Shown: piece by piece, positions 17,667 through 27,305 of the stretch
Layout of the letters: the number at the start of each line of letters is the position of its first letter
Numbering within the stretch: the stretch's first letter is position 1
Source: NORP240 sp038134485
GTDB lineage: Bacteria > Pseudomonadota > Gammaproteobacteria > Pseudomonadales > Pseudohongiellaceae
DNA: 64,000 nucleotides
NCBI GenBank assembly: GCA_038134485.1
Contig: JAYPVG010000014.1
Location: forward strand, 1-64,000
Reading direction: 5' to 3'
Position numbers and translations under genes: made by a program
The notes under the pieces: generated by a model
What the model was told of the DNA's origin: nothing
Database searches by the model: none
Seen by the model: the letters and a program-made list of their open reading frames with translations, nothing else

Positions 17667-19823
17667 ATGAAAAAATCTCTTGTAATTTCGCTCTTACTGA
17701 CATGTTCATTGCTTTCGTTTGGCAGTAGCGCTCAGGATAGCGATGCAGATACTGCAGACTCCACAGTCGTCTATCCTGCCTCATATTTCGACCAGTACAA
17801 CCCTCTCACCCTTAGTGACATGCTCGAGCGTATTCCTGGCATCAGCGTTGGGCGTGGCGGACCTGGCGGCGGCAGAGGCGGCGGCAGAGGCGGTTTTGGC
17901 GGCGGAGGGGATCGCGGCCTGGGAACGGGCGGCAATCTGCTGATCAACGGCCAGCGAATTGCCGGTAAGGGAAATTCCGCTCAGGATCAACTTGATCGGA
18001 TTTCGGCCTCGGATGTCGAAAGAATCGAAATTATCCGGGACACCTCGGGCGCCCTTAATGTGCGCGGGGCCAGCGAAGTAATCAATATTATCCTGGCAAC
18101 GACTCTTTCCAACTCCAGTACCACAGTCGAAATGGTTAATCGCCTGAATCATGACGAAACGTTCGAAACCGGCGGTTCCGTGGCATGGTCCCAACAGGTC
18201 GGTAATTTTCAATCGTTGATCAACGTCACAGCGCGCCCCAATTATGAAAACCGAGACCGACGGGAGGTCCGCCTGAGTCCCGATGGTGATCTGCTCGGTA
18301 CGCTGTTTGAAACCACTATCCGTGATCAGGATGAGCATACCTTTACTGCCAATATGAGCTATGGCACCGGACCACATCGTATACAGTTCAACGCGTTGGC
18401 CAGCGAGGGTGATCATCCGCGGCCAATTCGACGCGACTTTGTAGACTACACAGACGAGGGGCCGGTCGCCAGCATTCAGGAAGAACTCGTTGATAACAAA
18501 CAGCGCAACTGGGAACTCGGCGGAGATTACGAATTCAGTTTCGACAATGGCTCGCGCTTATCCTTGCTGTTTGTTGCCAATGATGAGATCCGGGATTTTG
18601 TGCGCGAGCGTTTTGAGGCCGACCCGGCAGACACACCGCTGGACAAAAACCTATTCATCGATTCGCGACAGCAACGCAGCGAATTCATCGTTCAGGGCAA
18701 TTACAATTTCTCATTGACGGATGGGCAGTCCCTGCGGATCGGGCTGGAGCTTGCAGATACGCAAGTGGACTCAAGTCTGTTCATAGGCAGCAGCTTCGGC
18801 AGCGAACCTCCATCGCCAGACTTCGGAGGACTATCGCCGCTGCCATCAATTTCAAATTCGGGGACCGGTGTGCAGGAAATTCGCTACGAGGGCTTTGCTT
18901 TTCATAATTGGAGCCTCAGCGACAAGAGCTCCCTGGAAAGCAGTATCGTGTACGAGACTTCGGAAATCTCCCAAATCGGTGTTGTAAACAAAAAGCGCGA
19001 CTTCCAGTTCTGGCGCCCATCATTTGACTATCGCTATAACTTTTCCGACAGTTTTAGATTCCGCGGCAACGTTCAACGACAAGTGTCACAATTGAGCTTT
19101 TCCTTATTCGCAGCCACGACCAATGAGGAGGACCGGGATCGAGATGCACTGGCGGGCAATCCTGAATTGGAGCCCGAGACCGGCTGGAATTATAACGCTG
19201 AACTGGAGTATCGCCTTCCCGGCGATGCCGGAGTTCTTTCCAGCAGCGTTTTCTTTGCCGACATTGACAACTATATTGGACGCATCGATGCGACAATCGA
19301 CCCCGAGGAGCCACTCTCTGCGACCGGCAATGTCGGACCATCCAAGCGCTGGGGCTGGTTCAACCGCGCCAGCCTGAGACTAAATCGCTTCAACCTGCCA
19401 AACGCCATATTATCAGGAACCCTGGGTCTGTTTGATTCGGAAATAATCGACCCGTTTCTCAATAGCAAACAACGCACCGGTGGCCGGGGATTTGGCAATC
19501 TGAGCTTTCGGCAAGACATCACCGATCTTGGGCTGAGTTACGGCGTGGAATACCGGCACAATATATGGGGCGGCTACTACGACATCGACATCGTCACTAT
19601 CACCCGAACCAATCGGCAGCAATCGCTGGATCTTTTCGTGCAAAAAGTGATGTTTGAAGACTGGACCCTCAGACTGGAAACCGACAATACCCTTGATGCG
19701 TCGGAATGCCGAATTCGTCAACGATTCAACGGAACCACGGTAGAGGGGTCTCTGGCCCTGATTCAGGACTCCTGCAGTAGCCGCTATCGTCGGTGGACAT
19801 TCAGCATGCAAACGACGTTCTAG
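17667..19823 (+). CDS. TonB-dependent outer-membrane receptor
   Basis: 718 aa. Signal peptide about 1-22 (LLSFGSSAQ). Plug domain: LTLSDMLERIPGISV, GGNLLINGQRIAGKG, DVERIEIIRDTSGALNVRGASEVINI. The remainder alternates short charged turns and beta strands and ends in Phe (SMQTTF), as outer-membrane barrels do. An unusual Gly/Arg tract (residues 62-89, GGGRGGGRGGFGGGGDRG) interrupts the plug right after the first conserved block. It should import a siderophore, vitamin, sugar or peptide with TonB energy; the substrate is unknown and no transporter gene is adjacent. It converges with the next gene with only 8 bp between. Confidence 0.88.
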   Translation: MKKSLVISLLLTCSLLSFGSSAQDSDADTADSTVVYPASYFDQYNPLTLSDMLERIPGISVGRGGPGGGRGGGRGGFGGGGDRGLGTGGNLLINGQRIAGKGNSAQDQLDRISASDVERIEIIRDTSGALNVRGASEVINIILATTLSNSSTTVEMVNRLNHDETFETGGSVAWSQQVGNFQSLINVTARPNYENRDRREVRLSPDGDLLGTLFETTIRDQDEHTFTANMSYGTGPHRIQFNALASEGDHPRPIRRDFVDYTDEGPVASIQEELVDNKQRNWELGGDYEFSFDNGSRLSLLFVANDEIRDFVRERFEADPADTPLDKNLFIDSRQQRSEFIVQGNYNFSLTDGQSLRIGLELADTQVDSSLFIGSSFGSEPPSPDFGGLSPLPSISNSGTGVQEIRYEGFAFHNWSLSDKSSLESSIVYETSEISQIGVVNKKRDFQFWRPSFDYRYNFSDSFRFRGNVQRQVSQLSFSLFAATTNEEDRDRDALAGNPELEPETGWNYNAELEYRLPGDAGVLSSSVFFADIDNYIGRIDATIDPEEPLSATGNVGPSKRWGWFNRASLRLNRFNLPNAILSGTLGLFDSEIIDPFLNSKQRTGGRGFGNLSFRQDITDLGLSYGVEYRHNIWGGYYDIDIVTITRTNRQQSLDLFVQKVMFEDWTLRLETDNTLDASECRIRQRFNGTTVEGSLALIQDSCSSRYRRWTFSMQTTF

Positions 19824-19831
19824 AAAACCTG

Positions 19832-20851
19832 TTAATCGTTATCTATGTCTAGCCGCCTTGCGCCAGCCAACGTACCTGTCATGGAGTAATTTCCCTCATG
19901 ACATGCATACTCATAGAGTTGCCCTTCGATAGCATAGAAACTGAGCTCTGCTGTCCAGGGTTGACTGTACAGATCCCCATCTTCAACGGTGAAACTGTAA
20001 ACAATTTCACTGTCTGAGTAGCGGACGAAGCGCTCGGTTATCTTGCCATTGCCGGTAATCGCGGTTGCACTTTCTTGCATCTGCTGGGAGTTAACATTGA
20101 CCGTTTCTACCATCAGGGCGCCCTCTTCATACCATCCAACAGAATCGCCCATATACTGTTGCAAAGCGGCTGGTCGATGGCTGGCGCGAGCTTCCTCGGC
20201 CGAAGCAAAGGTAGGGATAATGCGCGCATCGTGTATTTGCTCTACATTGATAACCACATAGTCTTTAGTTTGCACAAACTGATAGGTATTGTTGTAGAGC
20301 GCGCTCTGCATCGCCGGCCCGGCTCTTCTTTCTGAAATTATGCAACGCTCCGCCAGAGGCAGTGCCTCGGGGCCCGATGCATCGCCGATGCCTGTTACAT
20401 AACGGCTACCAAAATTGACTCGTTTAAAACCTGAAGTCGGGTTATCCAGATGCGGGACCTGCCCATTCTCCGGATCCACGATATATGACGTCCGGTACTC
20501 GCCTCTGACCAGGGCGAGACTGGAACCGGGATCAACCCAGAAATTATTATAGGCCCGGGTACCGAAATCATCGCCGGCAACATCCGGCGTGTCGTTGACT
20601 CCATCGCCCTCGTCAAAGCCACCCTCAAGACCGCCAATAGGTACCCTTGCCGCTATAATCCCGGCCTCTTCCGCGGTTACAACCAGCGATTCCACTCCAT
20701 TCATACGAGTAAGAGTGGTCAGTGACGCGTTGCTCCAGATTCCTTCCAGATCCGGACGCCTCGCATCCTGCCCCTGCGCCGCGGTAAAAGGCAATGCTGC
20801 GCTCGCCAGTACTACCGCAATGAGTGTCTCATGATTTGTAAACCGGATCAT
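19832..20851 (-). CDS. Exported protein of unknown function
   Basis: 339 aa with a Sec signal (about 1-28, ALPFTAAQGQ). The mature part starts RRPDLEGIWSN, and later holds AERCIISERRAGPAMQSALYNNTYQFVQTKDYVVINVEQIHDARIIP, GDSVGWYEEGALMVETVNVNSQQ and ERFVRYSDSEIVYSFTVED. These blocks recur in large families of exported proteins of acidobacteria and marine proteobacteria with no assigned function. A perfect AAGGAGG ribosome-binding site stands 6 nt before the ATG, suggesting high expression. Tail-to-tail with the TonB receptor. No catalytic motif was recognised. Confidence 0.75.
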   Translation of the reverse strand: MIRFTNHETLIAVVLASAALPFTAAQGQDARRPDLEGIWSNASLTTLTRMNGVESLVVTAEEAGIIAARVPIGGLEGGFDEGDGVNDTPDVAGDDFGTRAYNNFWVDPGSSLALVRGEYRTSYIVDPENGQVPHLDNPTSGFKRVNFGSRYVTGIGDASGPEALPLAERCIISERRAGPAMQSALYNNTYQFVQTKDYVVINVEQIHDARIIPTFASAEEARASHRPAALQQYMGDSVGWYEEGALMVETVNVNSQQMQESATAITGNGKITERFVRYSDSEIVYSFTVEDGDLYSQPWTAELSFYAIEGQLYEYACHEGNYSMTGTLAGARRLDIDND

Positions 20852-20950
20852 TCACTGCCTCCTTGAATAAGCCTCGCACAATAGTCAAGCATCCGAATCC
20901 CGAACACCACAGGGGAGAGCTTACCGGGGAATTCACTCTAATTAAACAGG

Positions 20951-22612
20951 CTAGCGACCCAGGAACTCCAGCCGTCCATCCTCCGGGTAACGGATACTGT
21001 AATAATGCCGAATCTCCTGCGGTACTGCCGGTCGCGCGCGCAGCTGCCACATCAATACACCTTTGTTTCCATCAACATCCTGCTGATCGAAGGGCGTTGC
21101 CTGATCGTCAATTTCAACTTCTATGTCTTCGTTTTGGGAAACCGCAATGCGTGCCAGTACCTCCATATCGATGGTGTCGTCGTGGAAACTGGTGATCTGG
21201 TAACGCACGCGACGATCGTCTAGCGCCGTGCGGCGGAAAGTACCACCGTCCCTTGAGTCCTCTTGTTCAGCAAATACTTCAACGCGCACTCGCTCATCCT
21301 GACCGAAGGGCAAATTAATTTCGTCCCGGGGCTGGAAAGTTGGTACTGGACGACGCCCGATAAAAGCGCCATCCCGGTAGAACTGCATCAGTCCCGCCTG
21401 CAGCGGCTCGCCACTATCCAGGGTGAAACGCGCTTCAAGATAGGCACTGGTATCCACCTCTGGCACCGCTCGGGTCACAAGGACGACATCACCCTCGCGC
21501 TGGTCAATAGGCAGAATTCGAGGTTGACGGTCGGCAGAGACAGAAACACGGCCTGGTATTTCAAAATTAACCAGGTATTGCGTAGCCTGCACCTCGGCTC
21601 CCGGCGCCGAGGCCGAAAATTCCTCACTGTTGCGCATTAAGCCCTGAGTTGCAACAGCGTCTTCCTGGGCCACTGCTGACAGCGCCCGGGATTCCATGAT
21701 GAACGGGGGTCGCGGCTGGTAGAGATCCACCAGCAGGCTTTCTAATTGCGGGGTCCGCGTATTCTGGTTGGGACGCGCAGTCGTAATAGTCACCTTAACG
21801 TCGTTCCAGTCCTCGCCGCTGCCCTGGCTAACCGATACTTTGCGCTCGAGATTTAAATTGCGGTTTTCAGTTTCAAGCCGCGCTTCGTAGAGCCAACTCC
21901 AGCGGGCCTGATTGACCGGGTACGTAACGGCAACGTCTGTGGTGATAGCAGACTCGGCGGTTACGGCAACGGTCAATACCTGCTCGGTTCTGCGCCGCGT
22001 AGCAACTTGCGACAACTCAAAGCGTTTTTGCTCGATTTCCTGCTCCAAGCCTGCCAACTCGCGATTTGCTTCGCGAATCACTGCTCTTGCCTGCATTGAA
22101 GAAGTCGACAAGGTTTGCAGCAGTGCTGTTAGCTCGTCAACTCCGAGTGAAGTCTGTTGTCCTCCCACCGAACCCGTGGCGAGAGAAGCCAGTAACTGCA
22201 ACTGGGTATTGGCGGCCTCGATTCGGTCGACGACTTCCTGCCTTTCGAATTGCAGCAATTCCAGCTCAGCCTGCAGCCTGCGTTCTTCATCGCCAACCAG
22301 ATCACCTGCGTGGCTTTCATCCAATTGCAACGTGCCAATCCGCACGTTCTCACTTCTAATATTTAGTTGCAACCTTGCCGCATCAATTGCCGCGGGCAGA
22401 TTTTGAATGATTAGACGGTGCTCACCGGCAGGAATAGTAACTGAGCCAACGCGCGTCACCTCGGCTCCACTCGGGAATATGGTTACCTGATCGATACTGG
22501 AAGCAACTCCCAGATCATCGGCCACGCTGCTAATAGACAGCATCAGTCCAATCATGCCAGTAAATGTAAGGATCGAGCGTCTTGTACAGAAGAGTTGTTC
22601 TACCGAAACCAT
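20951..22612 (-). CDS. DUF4139 (MuiA-type) exported protein
   Basis: 553 aa from the ATG at 22612, which has GAGG 9 nt upstream; an in-frame TTG at 22627 is less likely. Signal peptide about 1-33. The N-terminal DUF4140-like part IDQVTIFPSGAEVTRVGSVTIPAGEHRLIIQNLP is followed by a coiled coil (about 105-210, rich in Glu/Gln/Arg) and a DUF4139 beta domain (NQARWSWLYEARL, GEDWNDVKVTITTARPNQNT, LPFGQDERVRVEVF). Family members include mucoidy inhibitor MuiA; the biochemical role is unknown. Probably envelope-located. Confidence 0.8.
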   Translation of the reverse strand: MVSVEQLFCTRRSILTFTGMIGLMLSISSVADDLGVASSIDQVTIFPSGAEVTRVGSVTIPAGEHRLIIQNLPAAIDAARLQLNIRSENVRIGTLQLDESHAGDLVGDEERRLQAELELLQFERQEVVDRIEAANTQLQLLASLATGSVGGQQTSLGVDELTALLQTLSTSSMQARAVIREANRELAGLEQEIEQKRFELSQVATRRRTEQVLTVAVTAESAITTDVAVTYPVNQARWSWLYEARLETENRNLNLERKVSVSQGSGEDWNDVKVTITTARPNQNTRTPQLESLLVDLYQPRPPFIMESRALSAVAQEDAVATQGLMRNSEEFSASAPGAEVQATQYLVNFEIPGRVSVSADRQPRILPIDQREGDVVLVTRAVPEVDTSAYLEARFTLDSGEPLQAGLMQFYRDGAFIGRRPVPTFQPRDEINLPFGQDERVRVEVFAEQEDSRDGGTFRRTALDDRRVRYQITSFHDDTIDMEVLARIAVSQNEDIEVEIDDQATPFDQQDVDGNKGVLMWQLRARPAVPQEIRHYYSIRYPEDGRLEFLGR

Positions 22613-22742
22613 CGACAGCCACCTCAAGAAAGATTCAGGTCATTATAGTTAATGACTCGCATACACACGATAAAGTTTCAATAGTAAAGAATTGACGAAT
22701 TAGAAACGCGGCCGCATGGGCTCCACGCAGGGCAGCTCACTA

Positions 22743-23729
22743 TCAGGATTTACGCAATTCTTTTGGCATGCTGAACACGATGTGCTCTTCTACACCATCG
22801 AGCTCCCGGGGTCTCTCGGAGCTGTATTGCTGCAGGAAATTCACGACTTGCTGCACCAGGATCTCAGGAGCCGAAGCGCCAGCTGTGACCCCAAATCGAC
22901 GCTTCCCACCCAGCCAGTCCCTGCGAATCTCGTCAACACTGTCGATCAGATAGGCTTCGCAGCCCAGACGCTCCGCCAGCTCCTTGAGTCGATTGGAGTT
23001 GGAACTGTTCGGAGATCCGACAACCAATAGCAAATCACATTCCAGAGCCAGTTGCTTAACCGCGTCCTGGCGATTTTGGGTTGCGTAGCAGATATCTTTC
23101 TTGCGCGGCCCCTGAATAGCTGGAAACTTTGCTCGCAATGCATCGATCACCCGCGAGGTGTCGTCCATTGACAACGTTGTTTGCGTCACATAGGAAAGGT
23201 TTTCAGGATCCGTCACTTCCAGTCTGGCAACATCCTCTTCCGACTCTACGAGGTAGATACGTCCACCGGCACTGACATCATACTGCCCCATGGTACCTTC
23301 AACTTCAGGATGTTTCTGATGTCCGATCAATACGCATTCTTTACCCGCATTGCTAAATCTGGAGACTTCAACATGAACCTTGGTTACCAGTGGGCAAGTA
23401 GCATCAAATATCTTGAATCCCTTCTCAGCCGCCTGCTCCTGCACAGCCTGGGAAACGCCATGGGCGCTGAAAATGACAATAGATGGCCGGCCAAGTTTAT
23501 CAAGCTCAGGTATATCGTTTAACTCATCAACGAAGATGGCACCCCGCTTGCGCAACCCATCGACAACGAATTTGTTATGCACAACTTCATGCCGCACGTA
23601 AATAGGTGCACCGAACAAATCAAGTGCGCGATTGACTATATCGATCGCGCGATCCACTCCCGCACAGAACCCCCTGGGATTAGCCAACTTAATCGAAACA
23701 GAGTCAGTATGTTGCAGTCTTATGCTCAC
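22743..23729 (-). CDS. ispH: 4-hydroxy-3-methylbut-2-enyl diphosphate reductase
   Basis: 328 aa, GTG start with AAGGTG just upstream. The three Cys ligands of the iron-sulfur cluster are in NPRGFCAGVDRA, DATCPLVTKVH and KKDICYATQNRQ. Other signature blocks: HEVVHNKFVVDGLRKRGA, GVTAGASAPEILVQQV. It makes IPP and DMAPP in the last step of the MEP pathway. It is 8 bp after fkpB on the same strand, the conserved order. Confidence 0.96.
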   Translation of the reverse strand: MSIRLQHTDSVSIKLANPRGFCAGVDRAIDIVNRALDLFGAPIYVRHEVVHNKFVVDGLRKRGAIFVDELNDIPELDKLGRPSIVIFSAHGVSQAVQEQAAEKGFKIFDATCPLVTKVHVEVSRFSNAGKECVLIGHQKHPEVEGTMGQYDVSAGGRIYLVESEEDVARLEVTDPENLSYVTQTTLSMDDTSRVIDALRAKFPAIQGPRKKDICYATQNRQDAVKQLALECDLLLVVGSPNSSNSNRLKELAERLGCEAYLIDSVDEIRRDWLGGKRRFGVTAGASAPEILVQQVVNFLQQYSSERPRELDGVEEHIVFSMPKELRKS

Positions 23730-23737
23730 AAGACACC

Positions 23738-24223
23738 TTAGAACTTGATCTCAATCGCATCCGTGCCCCGAGGAATAATATCAACTATTCTCGCTTTGAA
23801 AACGATATCCTTGCCAGCCAGAGGATGATTGAAATCCACCACTACTCCTGTAAGTGATTTTTCTTTCACCACACCCGGCAGATCAAACCCTCCCGGGTCT
23901 TTAAATGAAACCACTGTGCCTGCCTGATGCTCCTCGTACTCTTCATCCAGGAATTGATTGAATCGACTCCTAGGCAATCGATGCACATTGCCCTCATTGA
24001 CCGGACCAAAAGCCTGTCCCGGTTTAAGCACAACATCCACCGCGTCACCTTTGCGCAGCCCAAGCAAGTGTGATTCAAATCCTGGCAGCATATTGCCATC
24101 GCCCACCGTAAAACTGGCCGGTGCCGCGTCGAAATTACTGTCCACTACATGACCATCAGTCAAGGCTATAGAAAAATGCAAAGTAACCTGACTGCCCTGT
24201 TCTACCCTGTCGCCGTCAGACAT
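23738..24223 (-). CDS. fkpB: FKBP-type peptidyl-prolyl isomerase, SlpA family
   Basis: 161 aa. SlpA/SlyD-type FKBP: VTLHFSIALTDGHVVDSNFDAAPASFTVGDGNMLPGFESHLLGLRKGD, the insert-in-flap domain, then VVVDFNHPLAGKDIVFKARIVDI. It is a cytoplasmic proline isomerase and chaperone, associated with ribosomes in E. coli. It stands between ileS and ispH, where lspA would normally separate it from ileS. Confidence 0.93.
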   Translation of the reverse strand: MSDGDRVEQGSQVTLHFSIALTDGHVVDSNFDAAPASFTVGDGNMLPGFESHLLGLRKGDAVDVVLKPGQAFGPVNEGNVHRLPRSRFNQFLDEEYEEHQAGTVVSFKDPGGFDLPGVVKEKSLTGVVVDFNHPLAGKDIVFKARIVDIIPRGTDAIEIKF

Positions 24224-24286
24224 TCAACACCCGCGATGGTCAACCAATAGAGTTATTTTTGAATCGCACCGAACAGACCCTGAGGG

Positions 24287-27112
24287 TCAGGCATAAAACC
24301 TTTGCTCGCCCGCACCGTCGATATTTTCGATGCACCGAGCGCACAGAGTCGGATGATGCTCGCTACCACCCACAGTCTCGCTGTGATGCCAGCATCTCTC
24401 ACATTTCTGATATTGCGATGAATCGATGCTGAGTTTCAGGCCCGGCAGATCAGTATCCGCACCCTTTTCGCCGGCATCACTCAGCGGCGCGATTTTTACC
24501 GCAGACACAATCAGGGCAAAGCGCAGTTCGTCGCCTAACTTTCTTAACTGAGTGGCAAGATCATCATCGCAATACAAGGTCACTTCGGCACTCAGCCCCG
24601 AACCGATCTTTTTCTGGGTTCGCTGATTCTCCAATTCTTTATTGACAGCAGACTTGACGGCCATAATCCGTTGCCAGAATTCATCGGTAAATTGGTCACT
24701 TTCAACGGTGTCGAACTGACCTTCTGAATAGTCACTGAGAAACACTGATTCCACTCGCTCGCCCGGAATATTCTGCCAAATCTCATCTGCGGTAAAACTG
24801 ATAATCGGAGCAATAATTCGAGCAAGCTGCTGTACCAGATAATACATGGCTGTTTGCGTAGACCTGCGAGCCAGGCTCTCCGCCTGGCAGGTATATTGCC
24901 GATCCTTGACAACATCCAGATAGAATCCTCCCAATTCGATCACGCAAAAGTTATGAACCTTCTGGTAGACGTTAAGAAAATTGTAATCCGAATAATGCTG
25001 CACCACTTCGTTCTGCAACTGCCGACATTTCTCCATAATCCAGCGATCAAGAGCCAGCATTTCCTCTGCCGACACCGCATCACTGGAGGGATCAAATCCG
25101 CTAAGGTTAGCCAACATGAAGCGGGCAGTATTGCGGATGCGTCGATAGGCATCGGCAACACGCTTGAATATTTCATCGGAGACTGTCATTTCTCCGCGGT
25201 AGTCCGTTGCAGCAACCCAAAGGCGTAATATATCTGCACCGTAGTCCTGATAAATCTTTTTTGGCGCAACCGTGTTGCCCAGAGACTTCGACATTTTTCG
25301 ACCTTCCGCATCAACAAAAAATCCATGCGTCAGAACCTGCCGATACGGAGCACTGCCATTCATTGCGACCGCGGTTTTTAAGGAGGATTGAAACCAGCCG
25401 CGATGCTGATCGGACCCTTCCAGGTACAGGTCGGCTGGGTAGCGCAATTCGTCACGTTGTTTCAGCACCGTAAAGTGGGTAACACCCGAGTCAAACCAGA
25501 CGTCAAGAGTATCAGTGACCTTACTGTACTGAGCCGCCTCTTCACCCAACAGTTCTTCCGCCTGCAGATTAAACCAGGCTTCAATGCCCTCATTTTCTAT
25601 CCGCTCGGCTACCTGTTCGAAAAGTTCAGCAGTCCGGGGATGAAGTTCCTGAGATTCCTTGTGTACAAACAAGGTAATGGGAGTGCCCCAGGTGCGTTGT
25701 CTGGAGACACACCAGTCAGGACTACCTTTCAGCATCAGTTCTATCCGCGCCTGACCCCAATCCGGAATCCACTTGACCCCTTCTACTGCGGCCAGGCCTT
25801 CGTCGAGCAAATTCTTTTCCGACATGCTTATGAACCACTGTGGGGTCGCCCGATAGATCAATGGCGTCTTGGTGCGCCAGCAGTGCGCATAACTGTGCGT
25901 AATCGTGCCCTCAGCTACCAGCGCGCCACGCTGCTTCAGTTCTGCAATAACCTTTTCATCTACCTGGTAGACGTGATCACCGGCAAACTGTCCGGCTGCG
26001 ACACCGAATACGCCGTTTTCGTCGATGAGATTCAGCGTGCCAATTCCGTAGGCCTGTCCAACGTAAAAATCATCCAGGCCATGATCAGGAGCCGTATGAA
26101 CCGCGCCAGTACCAGCCTCCGTTGTAACATGCTCGCCAAGAATCAGTGGCACCTGGCGCTCAATAAAAGGATGCAGCAACACAAGATTTTCCAGACTGGC
26201 ACCCGGTAGGAGTCCGAGTGTCTGGTGACTACTCACCTGATAGCGCGACATCACCTGATCTACCATATCCGCGGCAATCAACAGTAATTCCTGGCTTCCA
26301 TTGATCTCGGTTTTCACCAGGGCATAATCCAGCTTTGCATTGAGACATACGGCCTGGTTGGCAGGCAGCGTCCAGGGCGTTGTAGTCCAGATTACGACTG
26401 AAATCGGCAATTTGGCAGCCGCCTCATCCAGCCCAAAGAGATCTGTAAATTTACCCGGATCCCTTACGGCAAATCGGACATCAATAGTGAACGAAGTCTT
26501 ATCCTGGTATTCAACTTCAGCTTCAGCCAGGGCAGATGCCCCGACCACGCTCCAGTAAACCGGTTTAAATCCCCTGATCAGATGGCCGTTGGCAACAATT
26601 TTTCCAAGTGCGCGGACAATGTTTGCTTCATTCTTAAAATTCATCGTCAGATAGGGATTATCCCAGTCTCCGAATACCCCCAATCTGATAAAGTCTTCTT
26701 TCTGATTATCTACCTGTCTGGCGGCGTAATTTCGACAGGCCTGGCGAAATTCCGCAAAACTGATTTTCTGGCCCGCCTTGCCCTTTTTCTTTTCCACGTT
26801 GTGTTCGATCGGCAATCCATGGCAATCCCAACCGGGCACATAGGGTGCATCGAAGCCGCTCATCTGCTTCGATTTGACCACTATGTCTTTAAGCGTCTTA
26901 TTGATCGCGTGCCCCAGGTGCAGATCGCCATTGGCGTAAGGCGGTCCGTCGTGGAGAATAAACTGGGGTCGACCGGCGTTTTTGGCGCAAATCTTTCTGT
27001 AGAGATCCAACTCCTGCCAACGCTTTAACATATCGGGCTCACGCTGCGCCAGGCTGGCTTTCATTGGAAAAGCGGTGCTCGGAAGATTCAGAGTGTCTTT
27101 ATATTCTGTCAT
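24287..27112 (-). CDS. ileS: Isoleucyl-tRNA synthetase
   Basis: 941 aa, bacterial type. HIGH-type DGPPYANGDLHLGHAINK near residue 55; editing domain with WTTTPWTLPANQAVCL; KMSKS in VDAEGRKMSKSLGNTVAP; C-terminal zinc finger with CERCWHHSE and CARC. It charges tRNA-Ile. The next gene downstream is fkpB after 63 bp, with no lspA in between. Its promoter is likely in the 193-bp gap after ribF. Confidence 0.97.
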   Translation of the reverse strand: MTEYKDTLNLPSTAFPMKASLAQREPDMLKRWQELDLYRKICAKNAGRPQFILHDGPPYANGDLHLGHAINKTLKDIVVKSKQMSGFDAPYVPGWDCHGLPIEHNVEKKKGKAGQKISFAEFRQACRNYAARQVDNQKEDFIRLGVFGDWDNPYLTMNFKNEANIVRALGKIVANGHLIRGFKPVYWSVVGASALAEAEVEYQDKTSFTIDVRFAVRDPGKFTDLFGLDEAAAKLPISVVIWTTTPWTLPANQAVCLNAKLDYALVKTEINGSQELLLIAADMVDQVMSRYQVSSHQTLGLLPGASLENLVLLHPFIERQVPLILGEHVTTEAGTGAVHTAPDHGLDDFYVGQAYGIGTLNLIDENGVFGVAAGQFAGDHVYQVDEKVIAELKQRGALVAEGTITHSYAHCWRTKTPLIYRATPQWFISMSEKNLLDEGLAAVEGVKWIPDWGQARIELMLKGSPDWCVSRQRTWGTPITLFVHKESQELHPRTAELFEQVAERIENEGIEAWFNLQAEELLGEEAAQYSKVTDTLDVWFDSGVTHFTVLKQRDELRYPADLYLEGSDQHRGWFQSSLKTAVAMNGSAPYRQVLTHGFFVDAEGRKMSKSLGNTVAPKKIYQDYGADILRLWVAATDYRGEMTVSDEIFKRVADAYRRIRNTARFMLANLSGFDPSSDAVSAEEMLALDRWIMEKCRQLQNEVVQHYSDYNFLNVYQKVHNFCVIELGGFYLDVVKDRQYTCQAESLARRSTQTAMYYLVQQLARIIAPIISFTADEIWQNIPGERVESVFLSDYSEGQFDTVESDQFTDEFWQRIMAVKSAVNKELENQRTQKKIGSGLSAEVTLYCDDDLATQLRKLGDELRFALIVSAVKIAPLSDAGEKGADTDLPGLKLSIDSSQYQKCERCWHHSETVGGSEHHPTLCARCIENIDGAGEQRFYA

Positions 27113-27214
27113 CGGACGTTCAATTCATCACTGCTGGTCAATAAATCAGACTGCTGCTATGCACGGAAAAAACAATCGCCAAGAAGTCTAGTGACGGGCT
27201 CTGGCAAACCCGCG

Positions 27215-27220
27215 ATTATA
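27215..27220 (-). promoter_or_regulatory. Candidate -10 box for ileS
   Basis: Minus strand TATAAT followed directly by CGCGGG, 103 nt before the ileS ATG. The -35 region is weak. The 193-bp ribF-ileS gap shows no terminator hairpin with a T tract. Confidence 0.4.
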
Positions 27221-27305
27221 CACGCTCGCGGCTGCATCAGGAGTAATTTATCCACTCAAAACCTCTGCTTTGGACGTCAGTGGCAGGTCCTCGCAGAAGT
27301 CAGAT

